Positions 7,996-15,180 of a stretch of 44,212 nt of DNA are shown piece by piece (position 1 is the first letter of the stretch; each line of letters begins with the position of its first letter). The stretch comes from Sulfuritalea sp. (GTDB taxonomy: Bacteria; Pseudomonadota; Gammaproteobacteria; Burkholderiales; Rhodocyclaceae): assembly GCF_017302275.1 (NCBI RefSeq), contig NZ_JAFLDR010000037.1:1-44212 (forward strand). The letters are read 5' to 3'. Both the position numbers and the translations under genes were made by a program. Below the pieces are notes generated by a model. That model saw only the letters and a program-made list of their open reading frames with translations, had not been told where the DNA came from and ran no database searches.

Positions 7996-8345
7996 GCGGA
8001 CGGGCCGCAGGCACGAAGTGCATCGAGCAGGGGATGGCAGGCATCGTTGGGCTGGTCGCCGAAGATCTCGGCCAAGCGCTGCCCGTAGCGGGCGACGGCC
8101 GCCGCGCGCGCCGCCTCGTCGAGTGGGGCGTCCTGGCGCACGGCGACGCATTCGACGCCCTTGTTCACCAGTTGCGCGATGGTGCTGGTGGTGACGCTGC
8201 TGCCCACGGCGATGCGCAACGTGAGCTGGTTGCCGCGCCCGCCCTGGACCGGACGGGCGATCACCATGCCCGGCGCAAGATCCTCGGTCGGAATCCAGCA
8301 GTAGCAACCGGGCGCGGCGGCGGAGAGCGCGTCTTCCGTACTCAT
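7989..8345 (-). CDS. Small protein resembling the N-terminal domain of HD-GYP proteins
   Basis: This 118-aa protein contains LAPGMVIARPVQGGRGNQLTLRIAVGSSVTTSTIAQLVNKGVECVAVRQ (about residues 22-70). That is the 'GM-leading strand, then i-x-x-L-x-x-x-G-i-x-x-v-x-v' pattern seen at the front of many HD-GYP and HDOD signalling proteins. It overlaps the HDOD gene by 7 nt, so the two likely act as a split two-piece signalling unit. They may also have come from one gene separated by a frameshift. It is a family-level resemblance, not a firm domain assignment. Confidence 0.7.
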   Translation of the reverse strand: MSTEDALSAAAPGCYCWIPTEDLAPGMVIARPVQGGRGNQLTLRIAVGSSVTTSTIAQLVNKGVECVAVRQDAPLDEAARAAAVARYGQRLAEIFGDQPNDACHPLLDALRACGPSAC

Positions 8346-8711
8346 GGCGCAATGGTAACGCGTAAGGGCATGTCCATGTGACGCGCTGCGAACGACGTAG
8401 CCACGCGCCCTCTCGGTTCTGGAGCGATCGACAGGCCCATGCACGATCCCTTACGCATATACGGTCGCTCGCGACGGCGGAAAAACCGACCATTCCGATC
8501 GTTGCGCGCGGAAGCAATTCGCCGATTGCCATTGAGTCGGCTGCAACCTTCCAGAACAATCGCCCTGAGCTTGCCTCTTCCGATCGCCCCGGGCGCGAAC
8601 GGAGGTTCCAAAGTCACCGAGGTCGACTCCATGGTCGATTCGCTGCAGACGCCCGAATGCGGCACCAGCGCTTCTTGTCCCGACCATCGTCAAATTCGGA
8701 CAGGGCGTATC
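8346..8711. other. Gene-free stretch left of the insertion sequence
   Basis: This 366-base stretch is the left half of an intergenic region that was split by the IS element; the right half is 11097-11395. Open frames on both strands look non-coding, with poor family resemblance and no good ribosome binding sites. The promoter for the HDOD pair must lie at its left edge. Nothing else is recognised. Confidence 0.6.
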
Positions 8712-8719
8712 CGCCAGAC
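8712..8719 (+). repeat. Target-site duplication, left copy
   Basis: CGCCAGAC directly precedes the left terminal inverted repeat, and the identical octamer follows the right terminal repeat (11089-11096). An 8-bp duplication fits the 8-9 bp typical of IS1-family insertions and shows that the element inserted as one unit. Confidence 0.92.
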
Positions 8720-8738
8720 GGTAGTGTCTCAGTTTGAA
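8720..8738 (+). repeat. Left terminal inverted repeat of the IS
   Basis: GGTAGTGTCTCAGTTTGAA matches the right end in 18 of 19 positions when read inward. Confidence 0.93.
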
Positions 8739-8749
8739 AAACCCAACTC

Positions 8750-8786
8750 TTGACATCGGAGAGGCAGGCGCTACGCTGTGCGTACT
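8750..8786 (+). promoter_or_regulatory. Candidate promoter of the 79-aa passenger gene, near-leaderless start
   Basis: TTGACA (8750-8755), a 16-bp spacer and TACGCT (8772-8777) form a plausible sigma-70-type promoter. Transcription would begin at about 8783-8785, directly in front of the ATG at 8787. If so the message is nearly leaderless, and the in-frame GTG at 8778 would be upstream of the transcript start. A GGAGAGG string (8758-8764) inside the spacer would then not serve as a ribosome binding site. Confidence 0.5.
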
Positions 8787-9026
8787 ATGCCTAAACGCTC
8801 AAGCACTGGTCGCAAAGACCTGAATCAACTCGCCGCGTCGATTGTCGCCCAGGCTACCGACGAGGAACCCAAGCAACCAGAACAGCCTGAGAAGAACCCG
8901 GCTGCCGTTGCTCTTGGTCGCCTTGGTGGCCTCAAGGGTGGTGCTGCCCGAGCAAAAAAACTGACCGCTAAAGAGCGGTCAGAGATTGCGAAAAAGGCGG
9001 CAGCGGCGAGATGGGAGAAATCTTAA
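8787..9026 (+). CDS. IS passenger: small basic protein with C-terminal KGG/RW module
   Basis: This 79-aa protein is rich in lysine, alanine and arginine. Residues 1-40 are polar (KRSSTGRKDLNQLAASIVAQATDEE followed by a Pro/Gln-rich linker). Residues 41-79 hold AVALGRLGGLKGG, then ARAKKLTAKERSEIAKKAAAARW. Similar small proteins are widespread and are sometimes annotated as histone-H1-like; no function is known to me. The C-terminal module also begins the P63C protein encoded next to it. Its stop codon overlaps the stop of that convergent gene (shared TTAA at 9023-9026). The alternative GTG start at 8778 would add three residues. Role inferred as DNA- or protein-binding. Confidence 0.8.
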   Translation: MPKRSSTGRKDLNQLAASIVAQATDEEPKQPEQPEKNPAAVALGRLGGLKGGAARAKKLTAKERSEIAKKAAAARWEKS

Positions 9027-10060
9027 TCAGTTTCGTCGTCGTCAAAAAGGCGCTGAGTTTCACCGGGAATAGGAAACGCCTTCTTAACGTGTCCCTCGAA
9101 TTGTCGCCAAGTCGAGGAGATTCTCATCAGCGTCATTGTTGATGCAATTTGACGTTCAAGATGCGGGTTCCCTATGTAATCGGTCAGAAACTGGTGATGC
9201 TTATGTTTCCGTCGACCTTGCTCGTTCTTTGGATTCTTGTTCTTTAATTCGTCTAGCACGCCAATAGGCAGTCGCTTGTAGATTATGGCCTCAGTTAATT
9301 TCCCGATCAGAATTGGTCGTTTCACTGATAGCGGGTTATAGCTCCATCCTCTAAGACGAAACATCTCACGATAAAACTCATCAGGGAATCGCTTGGTCCA
9401 AGGTAAGAACTCAGGTGCGACATATGCCTCAAGCAACTTCCTAAGTTCGTCTTTTGATCGCTGCTGTTGATAGCCAGTGGCTTCGTCAATGAGCGCGACA
9501 AGACCTATCTTTGCAAATGCTTTGTAGATGAGTTGAGCTTGATCAGCAACGATATATTGACGCTCTGTACTCAACAGACCTCGGTCTCGCGCCAAGATCA
9601 TCAGCTCACAGAATTTTGTCAGCGCATCCGCAGTAAATCCGTTGATCTTTCTGCCCCGATAATTTTTCTGAATCGTGGTGAAGAGGTCCTTCATTTCCTC
9701 TTGAGAAATCAAAGAGCTAAAGAATTTTCTGCCCAAAAACCGCTTGAATCGGGTCCCAGGTCTTTGCACCCTGGTTCGGTCTTCTGGTTCGTCCTCAACG
9801 ACCTTTAGTATTTCCTGCATCTTTCTGCTTGCGATGAGCCGTTCGCCGGTGCTTGTTACAAAGCACGGAACTGTCACGTCGCCAAGTTTTAATTCACCTT
9901 CGTGGGTGATTTCTGATGTCTCTGCCGTTTCTGTGCTGCGTGGCTTTGACCATCTTTCCTTTGCCGCGTGAGAGGCAATATCACGGCGTTCGTCATCTGA
10001 GAGTTTTTTAGCCCGAGCAACCCCTCCCTTAGCTTTACCTTGTGGCGCTTCTGAGGTCAT
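9023..10060 (-). CDS. IS passenger: P63C-domain protein
   Basis: This 345-aa protein begins with a KGGVARAKKLSDDERRDIASHAAKERW module (about residues 10-36). It continues with ITHEGELKLGDVTVPCFV at about residues 50-70 and a C-terminal P63C domain that includes WTKRFPDEFYREMFRLRGW and an IYKRLPIGVLDELK segment. P63C domains occur in phage, plasmid and mobile-element proteins and have no established activity. The ATG at 10060 is preferred over the one at 10102 because it has a GGAG ribosome binding site at good spacing. The longer form would lack one and would start between the promoter and operator sites. It is more AT-rich than the host genes, which fits foreign origin. A repressor role is possible given the operator-like sites upstream (inference). 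Confidence 0.87.
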   Translation of the reverse strand: MTSEAPQGKAKGGVARAKKLSDDERRDIASHAAKERWSKPRSTETAETSEITHEGELKLGDVTVPCFVTSTGERLIASRKMQEILKVVEDEPEDRTRVQRPGTRFKRFLGRKFFSSLISQEEMKDLFTTIQKNYRGRKINGFTADALTKFCELMILARDRGLLSTERQYIVADQAQLIYKAFAKIGLVALIDEATGYQQQRSKDELRKLLEAYVAPEFLPWTKRFPDEFYREMFRLRGWSYNPLSVKRPILIGKLTEAIIYKRLPIGVLDELKNKNPKNEQGRRKHKHHQFLTDYIGNPHLERQIASTMTLMRISSTWRQFEGHVKKAFPIPGETQRLFDDDETD

Positions 10061-10190
10061 GCTTGCATCTCCATTTGTGGCGATGCTTGCAATATAACCC
10101 ATAGTCAGGTTTTAATGCAAGCATTACTTAAAACTAATGCTTGCATTTACTCTAAGTTCAGGCATAATTTCATTATGAACTTAATGCTTG
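10059..10190. promoter_or_regulatory. Divergent control region with iterated ATGCTTGCA sites
   Basis: The 9-mer ATGCTTGCA occurs at 10059-10067, 10083-10091 and 10137-10145. It occurs on the other strand at 10116-10124, and as ATGCTTG at 10184-10190. For the P63C gene (minus), TTGCAT and TATATT lie 18 bp apart (10120-10115 and 10096-10091). For the transposase (plus), TTGCAT (10141-10146) and CATAAT (10163-10168) lie 16 bp apart. Both -35 boxes are part of an ATGCTTGCA site, and another site overlaps the P63C -10 box. This is the layout of an autoregulated divergent operator. Confidence 0.7.
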
Positions 10191-10200
10191 AGGGGTAGCC

Positions 10201-11079
10201 ATGAACAAGTTGAGTCTTCAAAAGCGCGCGCAGATCATCGGCCTGCTGGTCGAAGGCAACAGCATGCGCGCCGTGACCCGATTGGTCGGATGCTCCATCA
10301 ACACCGTGACCAAGTTGCTCGAAGACGTAGGCGCAGCCTGCGCAGAGTTCCAAGACGGCGCAATCCGTAACATCAACAGCAAGCGCGTTCAGTGCGACGA
10401 AATCTGGTCGTTCTGCTACTCCAAGGAAAAGAACGTCGCGCCAGAAGATAAAGGCATCCTGGGCCACGGTGACGCCTACACTTGGACCGCCATTGATGCG
10501 GATACCAAGCTGGCTATTTCGTGGCTTGTGGGCCAGCGTGATGGCGACTACGCCGAAGCGTTCATCACCGATCTCGCCTCACGCTTGGCCGGTCGGATTC
10601 AATTGACCACTGACGGATGGGGGCCGTATGTTGGGGCGGTCGACAAGGTGTTTGGTGGCGCAATTGACTACGCCATACTGGTGAAAATTTACGAAGGCGA
10701 TGGCCAGAAAGATCAGCGCCGCTATAGTCCCGCTGGATTCGTGAAGTCTGAAAAGCGCCGGATCAACGGGAACCCCGACGTAAAGGAAGTTTCAACCAGC
10801 TACGTTGAGCGTCAGAACCTCACGATGCGCATGAGCATGCGCCGCTTCACGCGCCTTACAAACGGGTTCAGCAAGAAGATCGAGAACCTGGGCCATGCCG
10901 TAGCCCTGCATTTCATGTTCTACAACTTCGGGCGCATTCACAAGACGCTGCGCGTAACCCCAGCGATGGAAGCGGGCATCAGCGATCACGTTTGGACGCT
11001 TGAAGAAATCGCGGCCCTGGTCAAAGACGAGACGCCAGCCAAACGCGGCCCGTACAAAAAGAAAGAAAATTCAAACTGA
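10201..11079 (+). CDS. IS1-family DDE transposase
   Basis: This 292-aa transposase has an N-terminal helix-turn-helix (about residues 17-42, EGNSMRAVTRLVGCSINTVTKLL) and a DDE catalytic domain. The likely triad is D66 (CDEIWSF), D138 (TTDGWGPY) and E203 (SYVERQN). The C-terminal RFTRLTNGFSKKIENLGHAVALHFMFYNFGRIHKTLRVTPAMEAG block is typical of this group. A GAGGGG ribosome binding site precedes the ATG. The last codons run into the right terminal repeat, and the TGA stop at 11077-11079 is within it. The frame is full length with no visible damage, so the enzyme is probably active. Confidence 0.95.
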   Translation: MNKLSLQKRAQIIGLLVEGNSMRAVTRLVGCSINTVTKLLEDVGAACAEFQDGAIRNINSKRVQCDEIWSFCYSKEKNVAPEDKGILGHGDAYTWTAIDADTKLAISWLVGQRDGDYAEAFITDLASRLAGRIQLTTDGWGPYVGAVDKVFGGAIDYAILVKIYEGDGQKDQRRYSPAGFVKSEKRRINGNPDVKEVSTSYVERQNLTMRMSMRRFTRLTNGFSKKIENLGHAVALHFMFYNFGRIHKTLRVTPAMEAGISDHVWTLEEIAALVKDETPAKRGPYKKKENSN

Positions 11080-11088
11080 GACACCACC
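11070..11088 (-). repeat. Right terminal inverted repeat of the IS
   Basis: Read inward it is GGTGGTGTCTCAGTTTGAA, one mismatch from the left end. It contains the stop codon of the transposase gene. Confidence 0.93.
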
Positions 11089-11096
11089 CGCCAGAC
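11089..11096 (+). repeat. Target-site duplication, right copy
   Basis: CGCCAGAC, identical to 8712-8719 on the other side of the insertion sequence. Confidence 0.92.
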
Positions 11097-11395
11097 CGTT
11101 GGCGTGACAACTGCACCCGGTTCGGCGACAATGCAATTTGGTGCAAGGACGGAAGGGATTTGCGGGGTCATGACTCCGCCCTATGTGTAGGTTTGCAACT
11201 GTCTCATGTTCGGTCGTCGGCGCAATGCGGACACCTCTCCTCGGTAGCACGAACACCCACTGGCCTGGTAGCGGCAATCATCGCTCCAAGCGCTTATTCC
11301 CCGCGCTCACTTCGCATGCAACCGGGTGTGCGATGGATGTCTGCCTGCCCTGACGGGCTGGCGTCCGCTGCGGCCCAATCACTTCGGATCACATC
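11097..11395. other. Gene-free stretch right of the insertion sequence
   Basis: About 300 bases lie between the IS and the CorC/HlyC-type gene, the right half of the interrupted intergenic region. It must hold the promoter of the downstream gene, but I see no strong -35/-10 pair, no convincing gene and no known riboswitch motif. Confidence 0.5.
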
Positions 11396-12727
11396 ATGGA
11401 AATCTTCTTCCTTGTTACGCTAATCCTGCTCAACGGCGCCTTCGCCATGTCCGAGATCGCCCTGGTCACCGCGCGCCGCGGACGATTGGCGCGCCTCGCC
11501 GAGGATGGCGATGGCGCCGCTGCGATTGCCATCAAGCTCCATGATGAGCCGACCCGCTTCTTGTCCACCATCCAGATCGGCATTACCTCGATCGGCATCC
11601 TCAACGGCATCATCGGCGAGGCCGTACTTGCAGAGCCCATGGCGATCCGGCTGCAGGGACTGGGAATGGACGCAGACAGCAGCAGCATCATCTCAACCGC
11701 CCTGGTGGTCGTGGTAATCACCTTCATATCCATCGTCATCGGCGAACTGGTGCCCAAGCGCATCGGTCAGTTCAATCCCGAGGGCATCGCCCGCCTGGTG
11801 GCGCGGCCGATGCAATTCCTTTCGCTGCTCACGCGCCCCTTCGTGCGCCTGCTCTCCTTTTCCACCGACGCCATCCTGCGCCTGCTGGGCAAGCGCGAAG
11901 CGGAAGGCCAGGGCGTCACGGAAGAGGAGATCCACGCCATGCTGGAGGAGGGATCGGAGGCCGGTGTGATCGAGCAGCAGGAACACGACATGGTGCGCAA
12001 CGTGTTCCGCCTCGATGATCGCCAGATCGGCTCCCTGATGATTCCGCGCGCGGATATCGTTTATCTCGATGTCGATCGCCCGCTCCAGGAAAACATGGAC
12101 CATGTGACCGATTCGGAACATTCGCGCTTTCCTGTCTGTCGCGGCGGACTCCACGAAGTGCTGGGCGTCATCAATGCCAAGCAATTGCTGCGAAAGACCC
12201 TGAAGGGCGGAATTACCGACCTTGCCACCCAGTTGCAGCCGGCCGTGTTCGTGCCCGAAACGCTGACCGGCATGGATCTGCTGGACCATTTCCGCGCTTC
12301 CGGCGTGCAGATGGTGATGGTGGTGGACGAGTATGGCGAGGTGCAGGGCCTGGTAACGCTGCAGGATGTTCTGGAGGCCGTAACCGGGGAATTCAAGCCA
12401 CGCAACCAGGAGGATGCCTGGGCGGTCCAGCGGGAGGACGGATCATGGCTGCTCGATGGTCTGATTCCAGTGCCGGAACTCAAGGACAAACTGGAGCTGA
12501 AGACCGTGCCCGAGGAAGACAAGGGGCGTTATCACACCTTGAGCGGACTCATGATGTGGCTGCTGGGCCGCCTGCCGCAGACCGGCGACGTGGGTACTTG
12601 GGAAGATTGGCGCCTGGAGGTCGTCGATCTGGATGGCAAGCGAGTCGACAAGGTCCTGGCCAGTCGATTGCCGGATGCGATCGAGGGCACGCCGCCTGCC
12701 CACGCTCCAGCTCCACCCGCCGGCTGA
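11396..12727 (+). CDS. CorC/HlyC-type (CNNM + CBS) membrane protein
   Basis: This 443-aa inner-membrane protein has a DUF21/CNNM transmembrane domain (residues 1-180, opening with ILLNGAFAMSEIALVTARRGRL and GELVPKRIGQ). Next comes a CBS-domain pair (about residues 205-330, with MIPRADIVYLDVD, VDEYGEVQGLVTLQDVLEAVTGE) and a CorC_HlyC domain at the C-terminus (about 345-425). Relatives take part in Mg2+/Co2+ transport or export, and the CBS pair binds ATP-Mg in characterised members. Despite the frequent label 'hemolysin', haemolytic activity is not implied. It is a single-gene unit, convergent with the Vgb-like gene. The start is preceded by a weak ribosome binding site. Confidence 0.92.
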   Translation: MEIFFLVTLILLNGAFAMSEIALVTARRGRLARLAEDGDGAAAIAIKLHDEPTRFLSTIQIGITSIGILNGIIGEAVLAEPMAIRLQGLGMDADSSSIISTALVVVVITFISIVIGELVPKRIGQFNPEGIARLVARPMQFLSLLTRPFVRLLSFSTDAILRLLGKREAEGQGVTEEEIHAMLEEGSEAGVIEQQEHDMVRNVFRLDDRQIGSLMIPRADIVYLDVDRPLQENMDHVTDSEHSRFPVCRGGLHEVLGVINAKQLLRKTLKGGITDLATQLQPAVFVPETLTGMDLLDHFRASGVQMVMVVDEYGEVQGLVTLQDVLEAVTGEFKPRNQEDAWAVQREDGSWLLDGLIPVPELKDKLELKTVPEEDKGRYHTLSGLMMWLLGRLPQTGDVGTWEDWRLEVVDLDGKRVDKVLASRLPDAIEGTPPAHAPAPPAG

Positions 12728-12860
12728 GAACCGGCAATGTCGGCCGCGTTCGAGTGGCGGACACCGCAGGCGACCGTTTCCTTGGGTCGATTGCGGCAGC
12801 GTTGGCCGAAAGCCTTGATGCCACTCGCTCGATCCTCTCAAGTCCGGCAGGCACGATTGC

Positions 12861-13850
12861 CTACCGTACCATCCCCAGACGCCCGTTGTGGCTACCCATG
12901 TACCAGTAGCGCCCGGCGCCGTCGATGATGGCCTTGCGGATGCCGAGGTTCGTCGACGGCAGACTGACGACGCGGAATTCCTCCTTCGCCGGATCGAACA
13001 CCGAGACGGTGTCGGTGTCGATGCCGTTGATCCAGATGCGCCCGGCGGCGTCGGTGGTCACGGCGTAAGCGCGCTCGCCGCCGGCCTTCGGCAGCGCCCA
13101 GGTCTTGACGATGCGCTTCGCCTTCGGATCGAGCTTCGCCAGCTTGCCGTTGCCGAAGTAGGCCACCCACAGGCTGCCGTCGGGCGCGGTGGCAATGCGG
13201 CGTGGCAGCGAGCCAGGGCCGGTCGCCAACTCGCCGGTCTTGCCGCTGGCGGGATCGATCCAGCCCAGCGCATCGCCCGCAAGGCGACAGACCCAGACGA
13301 TGCCGTCGCGGTCGATGGCAAGGCCGTAGGGATTGCCACTCATCGGGAATTCGTCGATCCGGCCGCTGGCGCGATCCAGGCGGCCTACGCGCTGCCCGCT
13401 CTGGATGCTGAACCACAGCTTGCCTTTGGCATCGATGACGATGGTGTGCGGATCGCCGCCGCCGGGCACGCGGTATTCGGTGACATTTCCGGTTTTCGGG
13501 TCGAGGCGACCGACGGTGCCGTTGCCGTTGCCCGTGTACCAGACGATGCCGGCCTCGTCGACGAGAAGGCCGTGCGGCTTGGCGCCGGGCGGCAGTTCCC
13601 ACTCGGTGAATTTTTCGGCGGCGGTGTCGAAGCGCGCGATGCGGTTGCCATGCATCACGGCGATGTAGATATTGCCGTCGGGCGCGGGCGCCGGATCGCG
13701 CGCGAAACTGGGCGTCGGCACCGGCCATTCGCGCGCCTGTCCGGCGATCTGCTTGAGCGCGCCGGGCGCGACGCCGTAGTTCGAACCGCCGGCCAGCGCT
13801 GTTCCGGCGGCAAAGGCAAAGACAAGAATGCAAGCGCGGGCAGTCAACAT
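12861..13850 (-). CDS. Exported Vgb-like beta-propeller protein (virginiamycin B lyase family fold)
   Basis: This 329-aa protein has a signal peptide (MLTARACILVFAFAAGTALAGG). Repeated blades of the form 'G.iW.....g.vgrLDp.tG.v.ey..p' follow, seven or so, which is the streptogramin-lyase (Vgb) propeller pattern. Examples are GIVWYTGNGNGTVGRLDPKTGNVTEYRVP, KLWFSIQSGQRVGRLDRASGRIDEFPM and SLWVAYFGNGKLAKLDPKAKRI. Only true Vgb enzymes linearise streptogramins; periplasmic relatives like this are mostly uncharacterised. The start is set by a GGAGGGAACC ribosome binding site, and the signal peptide then begins at residue 1. It is divergent from the FAH-family gene. Confidence 0.85.
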   Translation of the reverse strand: MLTARACILVFAFAAGTALAGGSNYGVAPGALKQIAGQAREWPVPTPSFARDPAPAPDGNIYIAVMHGNRIARFDTAAEKFTEWELPPGAKPHGLLVDEAGIVWYTGNGNGTVGRLDPKTGNVTEYRVPGGGDPHTIVIDAKGKLWFSIQSGQRVGRLDRASGRIDEFPMSGNPYGLAIDRDGIVWVCRLAGDALGWIDPASGKTGELATGPGSLPRRIATAPDGSLWVAYFGNGKLAKLDPKAKRIVKTWALPKAGGERAYAVTTDAAGRIWINGIDTDTVSVFDPAKEEFRVVSLPSTNLGIRKAIIDGAGRYWYMGSHNGRLGMVR

Positions 13851-13973
13851 GGTTCCCTCCGGATCCGACATGGACCAAGTATCCGGTGGTCCGCGTGCGC
13901 CGTCAATGCGCGGCGCGGCGGCCGCAGTTCGGCGGTGCTACACTCGCCGCCCCGCAACCACCGGCGACGCATC

Positions 13974-14741
13974 ATGGCTTCCTGGCTACGTTTCTCCGCT
14001 GCAGGCACGGAACATTTCGGTACCCTTGACGGCGACAGGGTAGCCGTCTGGCATGGCGACATGTTCGCCGATCCGCAGCGCACCGACCTTGGCTTTCCGC
14101 TCGCCGACGTGCGCCTCCTCGCGCCCTGCCGGCCGGGCAAGATGATCGGCCTGTGGAACAACTTCCACGAACGCGCGGCAAAGGAAGGGCTGCAGCGGCC
14201 GGCCCATCCACTGTATTTCCTCAAGGCCACCACCTGCATCGCGGCGCAGGGCGACGCCATCCGCCGTCCGCCGGATTACGCAGGCGCGATGGTGTTCGAG
14301 GCGGAGCTCGGCATCGTGATCGGCAGGCGGGTTTCCGGCATCGATGTCGCGGCGGCGCCGGCGGCGATCTTCGGCTACACCTGCGTCAATGACGTCACCG
14401 CGCGCGACCTGCTGCGCCTTGACCCGGCCTTCGCGCACTGGACGCGCGCCAAGAGCTTCGACACGTTCGGTCCCTTCGGCCCGGTGATCGCCACCGGCGT
14501 CGATCCGGCCGGCCTGCGCGTACGCGCCGTAGTCGCCGGTCGCGAGTTGCAGGACTACCCGGTGGCCGACATGTTCTTTTCACCGGCGGAGATCGTCAGC
14601 CACATCTCGCACGACATGACGCTGGAACCCGGCGACGTGATCGCCTGCGGTACCTCGGTCGGCGCCGGGGCGCTGGCCGACGGCGACACGGTCGAGGTCA
14701 TCATCGACGGCGTGGGGCGCCTGGTCAATCACCTGGTTTGA
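13974..14741 (+). CDS. Fumarylacetoacetate hydrolase-family protein
   Basis: This 255-aa protein contains the FAH catalytic fold. A short N-terminal part (residues 1-50) precedes the core that starts at KMIGLWNNFHERAAKEG. The metal-binding acidic residues are within VFEAELGIVIGR, and NDVTARDLLR and AKSFDTFGPFGPVI are family signatures. Members hydrolyse or decarboxylate 2-oxo acids or acylpyruvates late in aromatic catabolism, for example 2-hydroxyhepta-2,4-diene-1,7-dioate isomerase. The enzyme reaction cannot be chosen from sequence alone. The gene stands alone. It could serve the same degradative programme as the dioxygenase and UbiD-type genes, but the 7 kb gap makes this weak. Confidence 0.9.
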   Translation: MASWLRFSAAGTEHFGTLDGDRVAVWHGDMFADPQRTDLGFPLADVRLLAPCRPGKMIGLWNNFHERAAKEGLQRPAHPLYFLKATTCIAAQGDAIRRPPDYAGAMVFEAELGIVIGRRVSGIDVAAAPAAIFGYTCVNDVTARDLLRLDPAFAHWTRAKSFDTFGPFGPVIATGVDPAGLRVRAVVAGRELQDYPVADMFFSPAEIVSHISHDMTLEPGDVIACGTSVGAGALADGDTVEVIIDGVGRLVNHLV

Positions 14742-14750
14742 GCCACCGCG

Positions 14751-14769
14751 CGGCGCGCCTGGCGCGCCG
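14751..14769 (+). terminator. GC stem-loop after the FAH-family gene
   Basis: CGGCGCG and CGCGCCG arms (7 bp) with a 5-base loop start ten bases past the stop codon. There is no clear T-tract, so the terminator role is tentative. Confidence 0.4.
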
Positions 14770-15018
14770 GCAGCATATTCCCGGGCTGACGATGAACGCG
14801 ATGGCGGTGTCCAGCCCCTGGCCGGTCTTCATGTCGAAAAACACGAGGGACCGCTCCAGACATGGCTGACAGTTCCGCAGGACGCTGTGTGCTGGCCTGC
14901 GCTATACAGCGATCCGGGCGACGTTACGCACCACAACGGCGTGCGCGAGAGAACCCCTGACCTGAGTAGGTGCTCCGCATCGGCTATGGCGGGTGCCCAC
15001 CCCTGCGAGGCAGTGGAA

Positions 15019-15180
15019 CTATTTCTTCCGGCTTGTGGCCGACTTGCGTGGCTTTGCCGGAACTTTCGCTTCTGCAGCCGGTGCCGGCGGCTTGTCACCG
15101 AGCACGCCCTTGAGCGGGCAGATCCTGAAGGCCGGACATTTCTGGCAGCCGGCGACAATGGCAATCGGGCAAACGGTCAT
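15019..15180 (-). CDS. 53-aa four-cysteine small protein
   Basis: A short gene starting ATG at 15180 and ending TAG at 15019-15021. The N-terminus reads MTVCPIAIVAGCQKCPAFRI, followed by CPLKGVLGD. The tail from residue 30 is a Lys/Ala/Pro-rich chain. Cysteines at 4, 12, 15 and 21 (C-x7-C-x2-C-x5-C) could bind a metal or iron-sulfur cluster. An AGGA ribosome binding site stands at good distance. I recall similar 'MTVCPIAIVAGCKKCP' proteins in other betaproteobacteria, but no function. Its neighbours give no clue. Confidence 0.7.
   Translation of the reverse strand: MTVCPIAIVAGCQKCPAFRICPLKGVLGDKPPAPAAEAKVPAKPRKSATSRKK

Larger units (their letters stand above)
8720..11088 (+). mobile_element. 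IS1-type insertion sequence with two passenger genes (2369 bp)
   Basis: The ends are 19-bp inverted repeats, GGTAGTGTCTCAGTTTGAA on the left (8720-8738) and GGTGGTGTCTCAGTTTGAA read inward from the right (11070-11088). They differ at one base and are bounded by the octamer CGCCAGAC on both sides. Inside are a 79-aa gene (+), a P63C gene (-) convergent with it, a divergent control region, and the DDE transposase gene (+), whose stop codon lies inside the right terminal repeat. The transposase resembles proteins annotated as single-ORF IS1-family (ISMhu11-like) enzymes. The passenger genes are visibly more AT-rich than the host genes around them. The transposase frame is intact and the near-identical ends suggest recent insertion. 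Confidence 0.93.

Noticed and set aside
8342-8665. 107-codon frame upstream of the HDOD pair
   Set aside because: Its composition is noise-like, it overlaps the promoter side of the HDOD pair and has no known motif.
11097-11395. Riboswitch before the CorC/HlyC-type gene
   Set aside because: Searched by eye for manganese or magnesium leader motifs; no conserved core could be recognised.
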